A DNA stretch of 64,000 bases from Natrinema salinisoli (GCF_020405205.1 NZ_CP084469.1:1178001-1242000); one strand, 5' to 3'. Shown: positions 52,400 through 62,239, counted from the stretch's first letter. Notes: generated by a model from the sequence alone, not told the origin. Made by a program: numbers and translations.

Positions 52400-53581
52400 A
52401 TGCAACCATTAGCGGACATTACCGTGATCGACGCGACGCAGGCGCTCGTCGGTCCGTTCGCGGGCCAGACGCTCGGCGACCTCGGGGCGGACGTGATCAA
52501 GATCGAACGGCCGGGTCACGGGGACCTCACGCGGACGTACTCGCCGCAGTACGGCGAGGAACTCTCCGCGTACTTCGTCAGCACGAACCGAAACAAGCGC
52601 AGCGTCAGTCTGGATCTCACGACGGCCGAGGGACAGGCCATCCTTCGCGACCTGGTCGAGGAGGCGGACGTCTTCATCCAGAACTTCTCGCCCGGGAACG
52701 AGGAGCGGTTCGGTGCCGAGTACGAGACCCTCTCGGAAATCAACGAGGAGCTGGTCTACTGCGACATCTCCGGGTACGGGCCGGACAGCCCCTACGCCGA
52801 TCGGAAGTCCTTCGACATCATTCTCCAGGGTGAATCGGGGATGATGAGCGTCACCGGCACCGAGGACCAGCCCGCCCGGATCGGCGTCTCGATCTGTGAC
52901 CTGGCGGGCGCGATGACGTCGATCTACTCGATCCTCACCGCGCTGTACCACCGCGAGCGAACCGGGGAAGGCGAGTACATCGACGTTTCGCTACTGGACG
53001 CCAGCTTTCAGTTCCTCGGCTACCACGTCTCGAACTACTTCGCGACGGGCGAGAATCCAACGCGGATGGGAACCCGCCATCCCAGTCTCATGCCCTACCA
53101 GGCGTTCGAGACGGTCGACTCACACATCGTCGTCGGCGTCGTAAGCGAACACATCTGGCCGAAGTTCTGCCGAGCGGTCGACCGCGAGGAGTGGATCGAC
53201 GACGAGCGCTACGCGACCTTCTCCGATCGCGTCGAAAACCGGGACGAACTCGATCCCGTCCTCGACGACATGTTCGCGGAGCGGACGACCGACGAGTGGA
53301 TGAGCATCCTCCAGGCCGAGGACGTCCCCTGTACGCCCGTTCAGGACGTTGAAACGCTGGTCGACGATCCGCACATCGAGACGCGAGATATGATCGCCGA
53401 GATGGACCACCCCGATCTCGGGACGTTCAAATCGCCGGCCAATCCGGTCAACTTCGGTTCGCTCGAGACCGACGCGGAGGGGCCACCGCCCCGCCTCGGC
53501 GAACACACCGACGAGGTGCTGGCGGAACTGGGCTACGACGAGGCCGAGCTCGAGCGGTTACAGGCGGAGGATGTCATCTAG
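52400..53581 (+). CDS. CaiB/BaiF (family III) CoA-transferase
   Basis: A 393-residue family III CoA-transferase, which moves CoA between carboxylic acids. The opening 'PLADITVIDATQALVGPFAGQTLGDLGADVIKIE' wording is characteristic, and the catalytic aspartate is D167 ('SICDLAGAMTS'). Family members act on carnitine, oxalate/formate, succinate and others. It could activate the acid imported by the neighbouring transporters. ATG 52400 is preferred to a GTG two codons upstream; it follows the gamma-glutamyltransferase gene by 79 bases in the same direction. Confidence 0.92.
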   Translation: MQPLADITVIDATQALVGPFAGQTLGDLGADVIKIERPGHGDLTRTYSPQYGEELSAYFVSTNRNKRSVSLDLTTAEGQAILRDLVEEADVFIQNFSPGNEERFGAEYETLSEINEELVYCDISGYGPDSPYADRKSFDIILQGESGMMSVTGTEDQPARIGVSICDLAGAMTSIYSILTALYHRERTGEGEYIDVSLLDASFQFLGYHVSNYFATGENPTRMGTRHPSLMPYQAFETVDSHIVVGVVSEHIWPKFCRAVDREEWIDDERYATFSDRVENRDELDPVLDDMFAERTTDEWMSILQAEDVPCTPVQDVETLVDDPHIETRDMIAEMDHPDLGTFKSPANPVNFGSLETDAEGPPPRLGEHTDEVLAELGYDEAELERLQAEDVI

Positions 53582-53637
53582 GAAGGGCGACCGCCCGTCG
53601 CGATGGGTCGACCGATCGAATGGCATCGGCTGCGCGT

Positions 53638-54075
53638 CTAGACGATCGTGACCGGCGAATCGGCGTTGAGAATGATGTCTTGGGTGACGCTTCCGAACAC
53701 GGCTTTGCCGACCGGTGATCGTTTTCGGCCGGGAATGACGATCGTATCGGCGTCGATCGACTCGGCGTAGTCGACGATCTCGTCCGCGGGCTCGCCGTGA
53801 CGGCGCTCGATGTCGACGTCAACGCCGGCCGCGGCGAGGTGATCCCGAGCGGTCGCCACGGAGTCCGGGAAACTGTCCTCGTCGTAGAGGTCTTCCGATC
53901 GAACGTTGCCGCCGTCGTCGACCGCCTTGAACTCCTTGAAGACGTTTATTATCGACACCGAAATCTCGTCGAGATCGGCGCCGAGACTGGACTCGTCGCC
54001 GAGGTCCGTCACGAACTCCGCTGCAGTTATCGCTCGCGACTCGTCCTCGTCGATCGGGATGACGATCTGGTACAT
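53638..54075 (-). CDS. UspA universal stress protein
   Basis: A 145-residue single-domain Usp. The N-terminal strand 'MYQIVIPIDED' and the C-terminal nucleotide-binding motif 'GRKRSPVGKAVFGSVTQ' indicate the ATP-binding subgroup. ATG 54075 fits the family start. It lies between the CoA-transferase and the 3-hydroxyacyl-CoA dehydrogenase-like gene, 75 bases from the latter on the same strand. Role unclear; Usp genes in catabolic clusters often answer to starvation or stress. Confidence 0.9.
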   Translation of the reverse strand: MYQIVIPIDEDESRAITAAEFVTDLGDESSLGADLDEISVSIINVFKEFKAVDDGGNVRSEDLYDEDSFPDSVATARDHLAAAGVDVDIERRHGEPADEIVDYAESIDADTIVIPGRKRSPVGKAVFGSVTQDIILNADSPVTIV

Positions 54076-54150
54076 GAGCTTCAGTGAGGGTTGTTGTTCC
54101 AGCCATATAGTCGTACTCGCAGGTGCGCCGAGTAATGACGGATGAACCAC

Positions 54151-55158
54151 TCACGGATCCGGTTCCGACTCGTCGGGGACCTCGGGCGGACCGCGTGCGG
54201 CCCGGTACACCTCGAGTTGATCGAGGAGTCGCTGGTCACGTTCGGCCGTCACCCGTTCGATATCGGCGTCCGACCAATCGTAGACGCCCCGGTCGGTTTT
54301 CACGCCGTGTCGACCCTCTTCCACGAGTTCGGAGAGGACGGACGCCGGTTCTCGTTGCCGATCGATCTCCTCGAGCAGTTCCGTGAGCACCTTGTGATGG
54401 ATGTCGAGTCCGGAATGGTCGCCCTTCTCGAGCACGCCCAGCGTCGGCAGCCGAAAGCCGAACGTCCCCTTGACCGCGCGGTCGATGTCCTCGGCGCTGG
54501 CGACGCCCGACTCGAGGAGGGCCCACGCCTCGCGAGCCATCGCCGACTGGATTCGATTGGCGATGAACCCCGGGATATCCCGTTCGACGACGACCGGATC
54601 CTTGCCGATGGACTCGAGGAACGCCGTGGCGGTGTCGACCGTCTCGTCGGTCGTTCGGTCGCCGTAGACGACCTCGACGACGGGGACGATGTGAGCGGGG
54701 TGGAACCAGTGCATCCCGCAGAAGCGTTCGGGGTGGGAAAGGGAGGACGCGAGTTCGGTGATCGACAGCGACGACGTGTTCGTCGCGATGGTCGCGGTCG
54801 TCGGTGCCTCGCGTTCGATCTCCTCGTAGACGGCCGCTTTCACCTCGCGGTCTTCGGTCACCGCTTCGATGGTCAGGGGCGCGTCTCCGACGGCCGCCGG
54901 CAGCTCGGTCGCGTACGTGACGCGATCGCGGACGGCCGAGACGTCAGTCGTGTCCCCCACGCCGCGGTCGATGACTGTCCCGACGGTCGATCGGATCTCG
55001 TTCTCCGCGTCCGCCAGCGCGTCCTCGTCGACGTCGAACAGCGTGATGGGCTGGCCGCCGACCGCGCTGGCCACGGCGATGTTCCGTCCCATCGTTCCGG
55101 CACCGATGATCGCGGGACGGGGCGCTGCCTCCCGATCCTCCGACGGCTGATCGTCCAT
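54151..55158 (-). CDS. 3-hydroxyacyl-CoA dehydrogenase-like NAD-dependent enzyme
   Basis: A 335-residue protein with an N-terminal Rossmann fold ('AIIGAGTMGRNIA', about 16-28), the catalytic segment 'CGMHWFHPAHIVPVVEVV' with its His, 'DIPGFIANRIQSAM', and a C-terminal helical domain. The family covers 3-hydroxyacyl-CoA, 3-hydroxybutyryl-CoA and L-carnitine dehydrogenases. The divergently transcribed beta-keto acid cleavage enzyme (61-base gap) suggests that this enzyme makes the beta-keto acid from a beta-hydroxy acid; that pairing is my inference. Confidence 0.88.
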   Translation of the reverse strand: MDDQPSEDREAAPRPAIIGAGTMGRNIAVASAVGGQPITLFDVDEDALADAENEIRSTVGTVIDRGVGDTTDVSAVRDRVTYATELPAAVGDAPLTIEAVTEDREVKAAVYEEIEREAPTTATIATNTSSLSITELASSLSHPERFCGMHWFHPAHIVPVVEVVYGDRTTDETVDTATAFLESIGKDPVVVERDIPGFIANRIQSAMAREAWALLESGVASAEDIDRAVKGTFGFRLPTLGVLEKGDHSGLDIHHKVLTELLEEIDRQREPASVLSELVEEGRHGVKTDRGVYDWSDADIERVTAERDQRLLDQLEVYRAARGPPEVPDESEPDP

Positions 55159-55219
55159 GGTCCACCCTCTCGGGGCCGTCCATTAATGCTTTCGTGGTGG
55201 CCCGTCTGGAATACGATAG

Positions 55220-56065
55220 ATGAGTTACCAGAATTACCTCGAGGGCGGGAAGCTGATCCTGACCGTCCCGACGACGGGCGGCGTGCAGGGGAAGGAAGCG
55301 AACCCGAACCTGCCGGAACAGCCCGACGAGATCGCCGAGGCGGCCCGGGAGTGCGAGAAACTCGGCGCGGCGATCGTTCACCTGCACGGCCGGGACGAAC
55401 ACGGCGAGCGCGACGCGGGTCGCCTCCAGGAGATCAACGCTGCCGTTCGCGAGCGCTGCGACGATATCATCATCCAGAACACGACCGGCGGGACGGGGAT
55501 CCCGCTCGAGCAGCGAGCCGCGGGGATCCGAACTGATCCGCTCCCGGAGATGGCGTCGCTCGACATGGGGCCGATGAACCGGTATCAGCACATCACCTCG
55601 GAGAACACGCGCCACATGATCGACACGCTGGCCGCGGAGATGCAGGAGAAGGGGATCAAACCGGAGATGGAGGTGTTCAACAACGGTCACATGAACGAGG
55701 TTCACCGCCTCATCGACGAGGGGCTGCTCGAGGAGCCGTACTACATCAACATCATCTTCGGACCGGGGACGCTGACGCCGCCGACGCCGGAGAACATGGT
55801 CAACATGGTGAACAACCTCCCGGAGAACTCGATCTTCAATGTGCTGGCGATCGGCCCGCACCAGCTCCCGCTGACGACGATGGGGATCGTGATGGGCGGT
55901 CACGTTCGCATCGGCATGGAGGACAACCTCTACTACCGCCGCGGCGAACCCGCTGAGAGCAACGCCCAGCTCGTCGAGCGAACGGTTCGCATCGCCGACG
56001 AACTCGATCGAGAGCTCGCGACGCCCGCGGAGGCGCGCGAATTGCTCGGGATTCCGACCCGGTGA
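55220..56065 (+). CDS. Beta-keto acid cleavage enzyme (BKACE, DUF849)
   Basis: A 281-residue TIM-barrel enzyme of the BKACE family (founder: 3-keto-5-aminohexanoate cleavage enzyme). It condenses a beta-keto acid with acetyl-CoA and splits it to acetoacetate and a new acyl-CoA. The zinc ligands H54 and H56 and adjacent R58 lie in 'VHLHGRDEHG', and 'GGHVRIGMEDNLYY' carries the late Arg and Glu of the active site. Substrates in the family include 3-keto-5-aminohexanoate and 3-dehydrocarnitine. The substrate here is open. It is divergent from the dehydrogenase-like gene. Confidence 0.93.
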   Translation: MSYQNYLEGGKLILTVPTTGGVQGKEANPNLPEQPDEIAEAARECEKLGAAIVHLHGRDEHGERDAGRLQEINAAVRERCDDIIIQNTTGGTGIPLEQRAAGIRTDPLPEMASLDMGPMNRYQHITSENTRHMIDTLAAEMQEKGIKPEMEVFNNGHMNEVHRLIDEGLLEEPYYINIIFGPGTLTPPTPENMVNMVNNLPENSIFNVLAIGPHQLPLTTMGIVMGGHVRIGMEDNLYYRRGEPAESNAQLVERTVRIADELDRELATPAEARELLGIPTR

Positions 56066-56111
56066 TCGCGACTCCCGACTGAAGATCTGTTCCGCGGGCG
56101 TCGACCGACGT

Positions 56112-56294
56112 TCACTCCGACTCCGCGTCGCGGTAGAACTCGCAGTCTCGCTCGTGGTTCAACTCGTGGCGGTCGTTGCAGACGTCCGCGCGCATCGGGG
56201 AGACGAACTCCTCGACGACGTCGCAGTAGGCGCGTTCCGTTTCGAACTCCTGGTCGCCGGCCGACTGACGGTACGACAAGTAGGGGCAGGTCAT
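56112..56294 (-). CDS. Small conserved Cys/His protein
   Basis: A 60-residue protein with 'MTCPYLSYR', 'RAYCDVVEEFVSPMRADVCNDR' and 'NHERDCEFY'. The four spread cysteines with nearby histidines may bind a metal. The pattern 'CPYL.YR...C.V..EFV.PMRAD.CNDR' is one I associate with a conserved haloarchaeal small-protein family of unknown function. ATG 56294 is chosen; an ATG three codons upstream is possible. It converges with the BKACE gene. Confidence 0.78.
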   Translation of the reverse strand: MTCPYLSYRQSAGDQEFETERAYCDVVEEFVSPMRADVCNDRHELNHERDCEFYRDAESE

Positions 56295-56382
56295 GTTTCT
56301 CACCAGACCCCCGATCTACGAATAGCTACTGGTGGGGAGGAATCGGAGAGCGTTTATCCCAGTCCGCATCCCATACGGTACC

Positions 56383-57777
56383 ATGCAACGGGATCCCGAC
56401 TCGAGCTACGACTGCGCGTTCCTCGACGATGCGGTCACTGACGGACGCGTCGCACACGGAACGAGCGTTCGCGAACAGTACGCGTCCGACGAGAGCCCGC
56501 ACACCGGACGAGTACCGGACGCCGTCGTCTGGCCGGCGTCGACCGACGAGGTCGCGGCCGTCCTCGAAGCGGCGAACGACCGCGGAGTGCCGGTTACGCC
56601 GCGATCGGGCGGTTCCGGTCTCGAGGGCAACGCCATTCCCTCGGCCGGCGGCATCGTCCTCAGTACGGCTGAGATCGGAGGGATCGAGGTGTCGCCGGAG
56701 GACATGCAGGCGACCGTCGGCGCGGGCGTCGTCTACGACGATCTGAACGAGCGGCTGGCGTCCCACGGGCTGCGGTTCGCGCCCGGTATCTCGAGCGGCG
56801 ACGTGGCGACGATCGGCGGGATGGTCGCGACGAACGCGAGCGGCTTCAACGCGGTCCGCTACGGCGAGACGCGCGACCACGTCCGTCGGCTCGAGGTAGT
56901 CACCGCCGACGGACGCGTCGTCGACTGCGGGAGAGACGTCGTCAAAACGTCCGCGGGCTACAGTCTGAAGGACCTCTTCGTGGGGAGCGAGGGGACGCTC
57001 GGCGTCGTCACCGAGGTGACGCTCGGACTCGTCGGGATTCCCGAGTATCGGCGGGCGGCGCTGGTGACGTTTCCCTCGCGCGTCGACGCGTCCGGCGCCG
57101 TCGCGGACGCGATCGGCTCGGCGCTGGTCCCCGGTGCGATCGAGTTCATCGACACCACGGCGATCAAGATGCTGAACGCGTACCACGACGACGTTTCCTT
57201 CGAGGAGCGACCGACGCTGATCATCGAGTTGCACGCGAACAACAGCGGGATCGAGGAGGACCTCGCGTTCGCGAAAGCGATCTGCGAAGATCACGGGATG
57301 CTCTCGTGGGAGGCGGCCGGCGAGGAGAACCTGGACGATATCTGGCAGGCTCGCCGCGACAAGTACCCGGCGACGCAAAGCTATCGAGAGGGGTGGGAGG
57401 TCGCGCTGGTCGGTGACGTCGTCGTGCCGATCTCGCGCTACCCCGACATCGTCGAGGAGGTCTCGCGGGTCAGCGAGGAACTGGACCTGCTGACGTCCTG
57501 CGTCGGTCACGCCGGGGACGGGAACCTCCACTTCACGTCGCTCGTCGATCCCGACAACGAGGAGATGGTCGAACGGGCACACGAGTTGAACGAGCGCGTC
57601 GTCCGGAAGGCGATCGCGCTCGGCGGCACCTCGACCGGCGAACACGGCGTCGGCATCGGGAAGCGACAGTTCATGGACGAGGAACACGGCCAGGCGATCG
57701 ACCTCATGCGATCGGTCAAGGAGACGTTCGATCCGAACGGAATCCTGAATCCCGGGAAGGTGCTCCCCGACGCGTAG
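56383..57777 (+). CDS. FAD-binding oxidase, GlcD / D-lactate dehydrogenase type
   Basis: A 464-residue flavoprotein. The N-terminal FAD-binding domain has 'PRSGGSGLEGNAIPSAGGIVL' wording (about 72-92) and 'PGISSGDVATIGGMVATNASG'. The C-terminal oxidase domain has 'CVGHAGDGNLHF' and ends with the typical 'FDPNGILNPGKVLP'. It should oxidise a 2-hydroxy acid such as glycolate or D-lactate to the 2-keto acid. No GlcE/GlcF partners are adjacent, so electrons probably go to another acceptor. ATG 56383 fits the family; upstream in-frame extension is basic and unconvincing. Confidence 0.92.
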   Translation: MQRDPDSSYDCAFLDDAVTDGRVAHGTSVREQYASDESPHTGRVPDAVVWPASTDEVAAVLEAANDRGVPVTPRSGGSGLEGNAIPSAGGIVLSTAEIGGIEVSPEDMQATVGAGVVYDDLNERLASHGLRFAPGISSGDVATIGGMVATNASGFNAVRYGETRDHVRRLEVVTADGRVVDCGRDVVKTSAGYSLKDLFVGSEGTLGVVTEVTLGLVGIPEYRRAALVTFPSRVDASGAVADAIGSALVPGAIEFIDTTAIKMLNAYHDDVSFEERPTLIIELHANNSGIEEDLAFAKAICEDHGMLSWEAAGEENLDDIWQARRDKYPATQSYREGWEVALVGDVVVPISRYPDIVEEVSRVSEELDLLTSCVGHAGDGNLHFTSLVDPDNEEMVERAHELNERVVRKAIALGGTSTGEHGVGIGKRQFMDEEHGQAIDLMRSVKETFDPNGILNPGKVLPDA

Positions 57778-57897
57778 CATATCGGTTCACAGTCTCAGAC
57801 TCAGTTCCTCCACGCGACGAACTCCGTTCGAAGCGGATCGCGTTCACGTCTCGCCCATAAGTTAATATGACGACTCCGAAAAATGAGAGATGATACC

Positions 57898-59130
57898 ATG
57901 TATTCCGACTTCGCGGCGCGGTTAGCGTCCAGCATCTGGCCCGACTTCGGCGACACGCCGGCTCGTTCGACGGAGACGCCCGAGATCACCGGCCTGTCGA
58001 CGGTCGTCGTCGACGGCAACTTCCCGTGGACGATCGTTCGCCTCGAGACGGACGCCGGCGTGACGGGAATCGGCGAAGCCTACCCCTCGCCGGGCGTCCA
58101 CGAGGTGATCACGGACTACTTCGAGCCCGTCCTCGTCGGCGAGAACCCGCTCGACGTCGAGCGGCTGTATCACCTCATGCGGGAGAGTCTCTCGGGACGG
58201 GGCTCCCAGCAGGGAATCGGGACGATCGCGATCAGCGGCATCGAACTCGCGCTCTGGGACGCCGCCGGCAAGGTCCTCGAGCAGCCAGTCTACCAGCTCC
58301 TCGGCGGCAAGACCCGCGAAGAGGTCCGAATGTACGCGGACTGCCACGCGGGTGAGGGGATGGTCGAATCGGCGCTCAACGACCAGCCCGACGAGACCTA
58401 CGAGGCCGACGCCTACGCTCGCGCCGCTCGAGCGGCGGTCGACGACGGCTACGAGATCGTCAAGTTCGACCTCGACGTGCCGTCGGGCCGAGATATCGAC
58501 ACGCTCGCGCGCCACTTCGACCGCCCGGAGATCGAGCACAAGCGCGGACTGGTCGAGGCCGTGACCGACGAAGTCGGGGACGAGGCGGAGGTCGCGGTCG
58601 ACCTCCACTGGAACTTCAGCGTGGAGGCGACCGAAAAGCTGTGCAAGGCGCTCGAGCCATACGATCTCGCGTGGATCGAGGATCCGCTCCCGCCGGAGAA
58701 CGCGGACGCGCTGGCGACGCTCAACCGGAGCGTCGAGCAGCCGCTGCTCACCGGAGAGAACCGGTACGGCCGCCACGGCTTCCGCGATCTCGTCGAAGAG
58801 GAAGCCGTCTCGTTCGTCGCACCCGACATCCCGAAGACCGGCGGCATCGCGGAGACCAAGAAAATCGCCGAGCTGGCGGACACCTACTACCTGACGATGA
58901 GCCCGCACAACATCGGGAGCCCCGTGGCGACGATGGCCGGGGTCCACGTCGGCGCGACGGTCCCGAACTTCCTCGCGCTCGAGTTCCACGCTCGCGACGT
59001 GCCGTGGTGGGACGACCTCGTCGCTCGCGACGAACCGCTCATCCAGGACGGGTATATCGAGGTTCCGGACGAGCCGGGACTCGGGATCGAACTCGACTGG
59101 GACGTCGTCGAGGAACATCGGAAGGAGTAG
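57898..59130 (+). CDS. Enolase-superfamily (mandelate racemase/muconate lactonizing) sugar-acid dehydratase
   Basis: A 410-residue enolase-superfamily protein. The metal ligands are seen as Asp in 'VAVDLHWNF', Glu in 'AWIEDPLPPEN' and Glu in 'LTGENRYG'. The first catalytic motif is 'VKFDLD' rather than KxK, and a late 'MSPHNIGSPVAT' supplies His. This combination points to acid-sugar dehydratases of the galactonate/gluconate dehydratase kind rather than racemases. An ATG five codons upstream (57883) is an alternative start. It lies 120 bases downstream of the GlcD-type gene, same direction. Confidence 0.88.
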   Translation: MYSDFAARLASSIWPDFGDTPARSTETPEITGLSTVVVDGNFPWTIVRLETDAGVTGIGEAYPSPGVHEVITDYFEPVLVGENPLDVERLYHLMRESLSGRGSQQGIGTIAISGIELALWDAAGKVLEQPVYQLLGGKTREEVRMYADCHAGEGMVESALNDQPDETYEADAYARAARAAVDDGYEIVKFDLDVPSGRDIDTLARHFDRPEIEHKRGLVEAVTDEVGDEAEVAVDLHWNFSVEATEKLCKALEPYDLAWIEDPLPPENADALATLNRSVEQPLLTGENRYGRHGFRDLVEEEAVSFVAPDIPKTGGIAETKKIAELADTYYLTMSPHNIGSPVATMAGVHVGATVPNFLALEFHARDVPWWDDLVARDEPLIQDGYIEVPDEPGLGIELDWDVVEEHRKE

Positions 59131-59242
59131 CCGTCGGTTGCTGAGATTTCGACCGCTGCCGAGTTCGCGTCTATTTAAAAGAGGAAGTGTCGACCGGATA
59201 TCGCGGAGATCAGTTCCGTCGAAGGCGAGACGATCCGGCCGT

Positions 59243-60724
59243 TCAGGCGTCGGGCCAGCGCTCGATGTAGACGGCCTTGTCCGTGTAGAAGTGGATCATG
59301 TCCTCGCCCTGCGCGTGGAGGTCGCCGAAGAACGACTCCTTCCAGCCGCCGAAGTGGAAAAACGCCATCGGCGCGGAGGTGCCGACGTTGACGCCGAGGT
59401 TGCCGATCTCGCCCTCGTGTCGGAACTTCCGCGCGTCCGCGCCGCTGCCGGTGAACAGGCTCGCGGCGTTGCCGAACTGGCTCTCGTTCATTCGGTCGAT
59501 CGCCTCGTCGGCGTCCGCGACCGACGCGAGACCGAGCACCGGCCCGAAGATCTCCTCCTGGGAGATGACCATGTCCGACGTGACGTCGCCGAAGACCGTC
59601 GGTCCGAGGAAGTTGCCGTCCTCGTAGCCGTCAACGGTGACGTCGCGGCCGTCGAGCAGGAGTTCAGCCCCCTCCTCGATGCCGGTCTGGATGTAGTTTC
59701 GAACCGTCTGCTCGTGTTCGGGGCTGATGAGCGCCCCGATGTCGGTCTCCTCCTCGAGGCCGTATCCGACGACCTGCGCGGCGGCTTCCTCGACGACGAG
59801 GTCGGTGAACTCGTCGTACACCGACTCCTCGACGAGGACGATATCGTTGGCGAGACACCGTTCGCCCCCGCAGGCGGTCGCCGACGACACCGTCTTCTCG
59901 GCGGCGAACTCGAGGTCTGCGGTCTCCGTGACGATGATGTGGTTCTTCGCCCCGCCCTGTGCCTGGACGCGCTTGCCGTTTTTCGCCGCCCGCTCGTAGA
60001 CGAGCTTCGCGATCGGCGTGCTGCCGACGAAGGACGCTCCCTCGACGCCGTCGTGGTCGAGCAAGGCGTTGACGGTGTCGGGACCACCGTTGACGAGCTG
60101 GAGAACGCCGTCGGGGAACCCCGCCTCGCCGATGAGTTCGAACAAGCGCTGGGCGACGAGCGGATTCTGCTCGCTCGGTTTGAGGATGAAGCTGTTCCCG
60201 GTCGCGACCGCGTAGGGGAGGAACCACAGCGGGATCATCCCCGGGAAGTTGAACGGCGTGATCGCGGTGAAGACGCCGAGGGGCTTTCGAACCGCGCTCT
60301 CGTCGATCTCGGGAGCGGCGTTCAGCAGCGAGCCGCTCTGCATCATCGACGGGATGCCGCAGGCGACTTCCACGTTCTCGATCCCGCGGCGCAGTTCGCC
60401 GCGGGCCTCCGCGAGTGTCTTGCCGTGATCCTCGACGAGGAGTTCCGCGAGCTCCTCCTGGTGGTCCTCGAGGAGCGTCTTCAGCCGGAACAGCGGCTGG
60501 ATCCGTTCTTCGACGGGACGCGCCGACCACTCCTCGAACGCTTCGTTGCCGGTTCGGACGATTTCGTCGACGTCCGCGGCGGAACTGAACGGGACCGTCG
60601 CCAGTTCCTCGCCCGTCGCCGGGTTGACGCTGGTCAGTTCCTCGTCGCCCGAGGCGTCTTTCCAGTCGCCGTTCACGTAGTTGCGTACAGTCTTGCTCTG
60701 CCCGATCGACGCTAATTCTACCAT
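59243..60724 (-). CDS. mmsA: CoA-acylating methylmalonate-semialdehyde dehydrogenase
   Basis: A 493-residue CoA-dependent aldehyde dehydrogenase, which converts methylmalonate or malonate semialdehyde to propionyl- or acetyl-CoA plus CO2. Family markers are 'VFTAITPFNFPGMIPLWFLPYA' wording, the 'SFVGSTPIAKLVYERAAKNGKRVQAQGGAKNH' region and the nucleophile C290 in 'CGGERCLAN', instead of the usual Glu general base context. It is divergent from the first aminotransferase (177 bases), and together they fit beta-alanine or 3-aminoisobutyrate breakdown. Confidence 0.95.
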   Translation of the reverse strand: MVELASIGQSKTVRNYVNGDWKDASGDEELTSVNPATGEELATVPFSSAADVDEIVRTGNEAFEEWSARPVEERIQPLFRLKTLLEDHQEELAELLVEDHGKTLAEARGELRRGIENVEVACGIPSMMQSGSLLNAAPEIDESAVRKPLGVFTAITPFNFPGMIPLWFLPYAVATGNSFILKPSEQNPLVAQRLFELIGEAGFPDGVLQLVNGGPDTVNALLDHDGVEGASFVGSTPIAKLVYERAAKNGKRVQAQGGAKNHIIVTETADLEFAAEKTVSSATACGGERCLANDIVLVEESVYDEFTDLVVEEAAAQVVGYGLEEETDIGALISPEHEQTVRNYIQTGIEEGAELLLDGRDVTVDGYEDGNFLGPTVFGDVTSDMVISQEEIFGPVLGLASVADADEAIDRMNESQFGNAASLFTGSGADARKFRHEGEIGNLGVNVGTSAPMAFFHFGGWKESFFGDLHAQGEDMIHFYTDKAVYIERWPDA

Positions 60725-60901
60725 AGGGGTGCTACTGTAACCGTCGAAATAAAATCTTCGGTCGTTCAGGATATTATTCGAATAAGGACCACGATATACA
60801 CACCTGTTTCAATAGGTAGCTATATTTTCTGTATTCTAGTATCGAAATCATCTTCCTTCACCAAAGATTAATGAATTAGCACACCATACCCCTGTGAAAG
60901 G

Positions 60902-62239
60902 ATGGCAGAGAAGACACCAGTGTCTGACGATCGGACCGAGGTAGAGCGACTCGACAAGGAGTACGTGTTCGGGACGTGGTCGTTCCAGAGCGAAGTCGAT
61001 CCGACGGAAGTCGTCGGCGGAGAGGGCGTCCGGTTTACGGACGGATCTGGGAACGAATTCATCGACTTCTCGGGTCAACTCATGTGTTCGAACCTCGGGC
61101 ACTCGGCCGACGCCGTCGCAGATGCGATCGCGGAACAGGCTCGCGAGGGCGCGTACTTCGCGCCCGGGTTCGCGACGGAAGCGCGTGCCCGTCTGGGCGA
61201 GAAACTCGCCGACGTGACGCCGGGGAACCTCTCGAAGACGTTCTTCTCGACCAGCGGCACCGAGGCCGTCGAGGCGGCGATCAAGATCGCGCGCATGTAC
61301 ACGGGCAAGCAGAAGATCGTCTCGCGGTACCGCTCTTACCACGGCGCGACGGCCGGCTCGATCAGCGTCACCGGCGATCCCCGTCGGCTGATGGCCGAAC
61401 CCGGCGTTCCGGGCGCGATCAAAGCGCCCGACCCGTACGCCTACGGCTCGACGCTCGAGCCGATGGAGAGCCTCGAGTACATCGACGAAATGCTGATGCT
61501 CGAGGGCGATACGGTCGCGGCCATCGTAGTCGAACCGATCGTCGGTTCGAACGGGATCCTGGTCCCGCCGGAGGAGTACCTGCCGCGGCTGAAGGAGATC
61601 GCCCACGAGCACGGCGCGCTCCTGATCTGTGACGAAGTGATGGCCGGCTTCGGCCGCACCGGCGAGTGGTTCGGCTGCGACGTCTTCGACGTCACGCCCG
61701 ACATCATGACGATGGCGAAGGGCCTCTCGGGAGCGTACGCACCGCTCGGAGCCACGATCGTCACGGACGAGATCGCCGATCACTTCGAGGACGAGATGTT
61801 CTGCCACGGCCACACCTATTCGGGCCACCCCGTCGCTTGCGCGGCCGGCCTCGCAGCCATCGAGACCTACGAGGAGGAGAATCTCATCGAACACGCCAGC
61901 GAGGTCGGTGACTACCTCGGCGACCGCCTCGAGGAGCTGGCCGAGAATCACCCGAGCGTCGGCGACACGCGCGGCGTCGGGCTCTTCCGCGGGATCGAGC
62001 TGACGAAGGACCCGGACGAGCGCGTTCCCTTCGGCGAACGCGAGGACAAGATCTCGACGGGATCGACCGTCGTGGACGAGGTCGCCGCGGCTGCCGGCGA
62101 GGAGGGCGTTTACGTCGCGAACATGATCAACACGCTCATCATCGCACCGCCGCTGCCGATCACCGAATCCGACATCGACGAGGCCGTCGCGGCCCTCGAT
62201 TCGGCCCTCGAGGTCTCCGACGCCGCGATGGACCGCTGA
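60902..62239 (+). CDS. Class III (omega) aminotransferase, copy 1
   Basis: A 445-residue fold-type I PLP enzyme of aminotransferase class III. 'LLICDEVMAGFGRTGEWFG' (Asp binding the PLP nitrogen) and the PLP lysine K273 ('TMAKGLSGAYAPLGA') are clear. The N-terminal 'GTWSFQSEVDP' is like those of omega-amino acid:pyruvate and taurine-type transaminases. It probably converts a beta- or omega-amino acid to the semialdehyde consumed by the divergent mmsA. An 'aaagg' Shine-Dalgarno-like sequence directly precedes the ATG, unlike the leaderless neighbours. Confidence 0.92.
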   Translation: MAEKTPVSDDRTEVERLDKEYVFGTWSFQSEVDPTEVVGGEGVRFTDGSGNEFIDFSGQLMCSNLGHSADAVADAIAEQAREGAYFAPGFATEARARLGEKLADVTPGNLSKTFFSTSGTEAVEAAIKIARMYTGKQKIVSRYRSYHGATAGSISVTGDPRRLMAEPGVPGAIKAPDPYAYGSTLEPMESLEYIDEMLMLEGDTVAAIVVEPIVGSNGILVPPEEYLPRLKEIAHEHGALLICDEVMAGFGRTGEWFGCDVFDVTPDIMTMAKGLSGAYAPLGATIVTDEIADHFEDEMFCHGHTYSGHPVACAAGLAAIETYEEENLIEHASEVGDYLGDRLEELAENHPSVGDTRGVGLFRGIELTKDPDERVPFGEREDKISTGSTVVDEVAAAAGEEGVYVANMINTLIIAPPLPITESDIDEAVAALDSALEVSDAAMDR

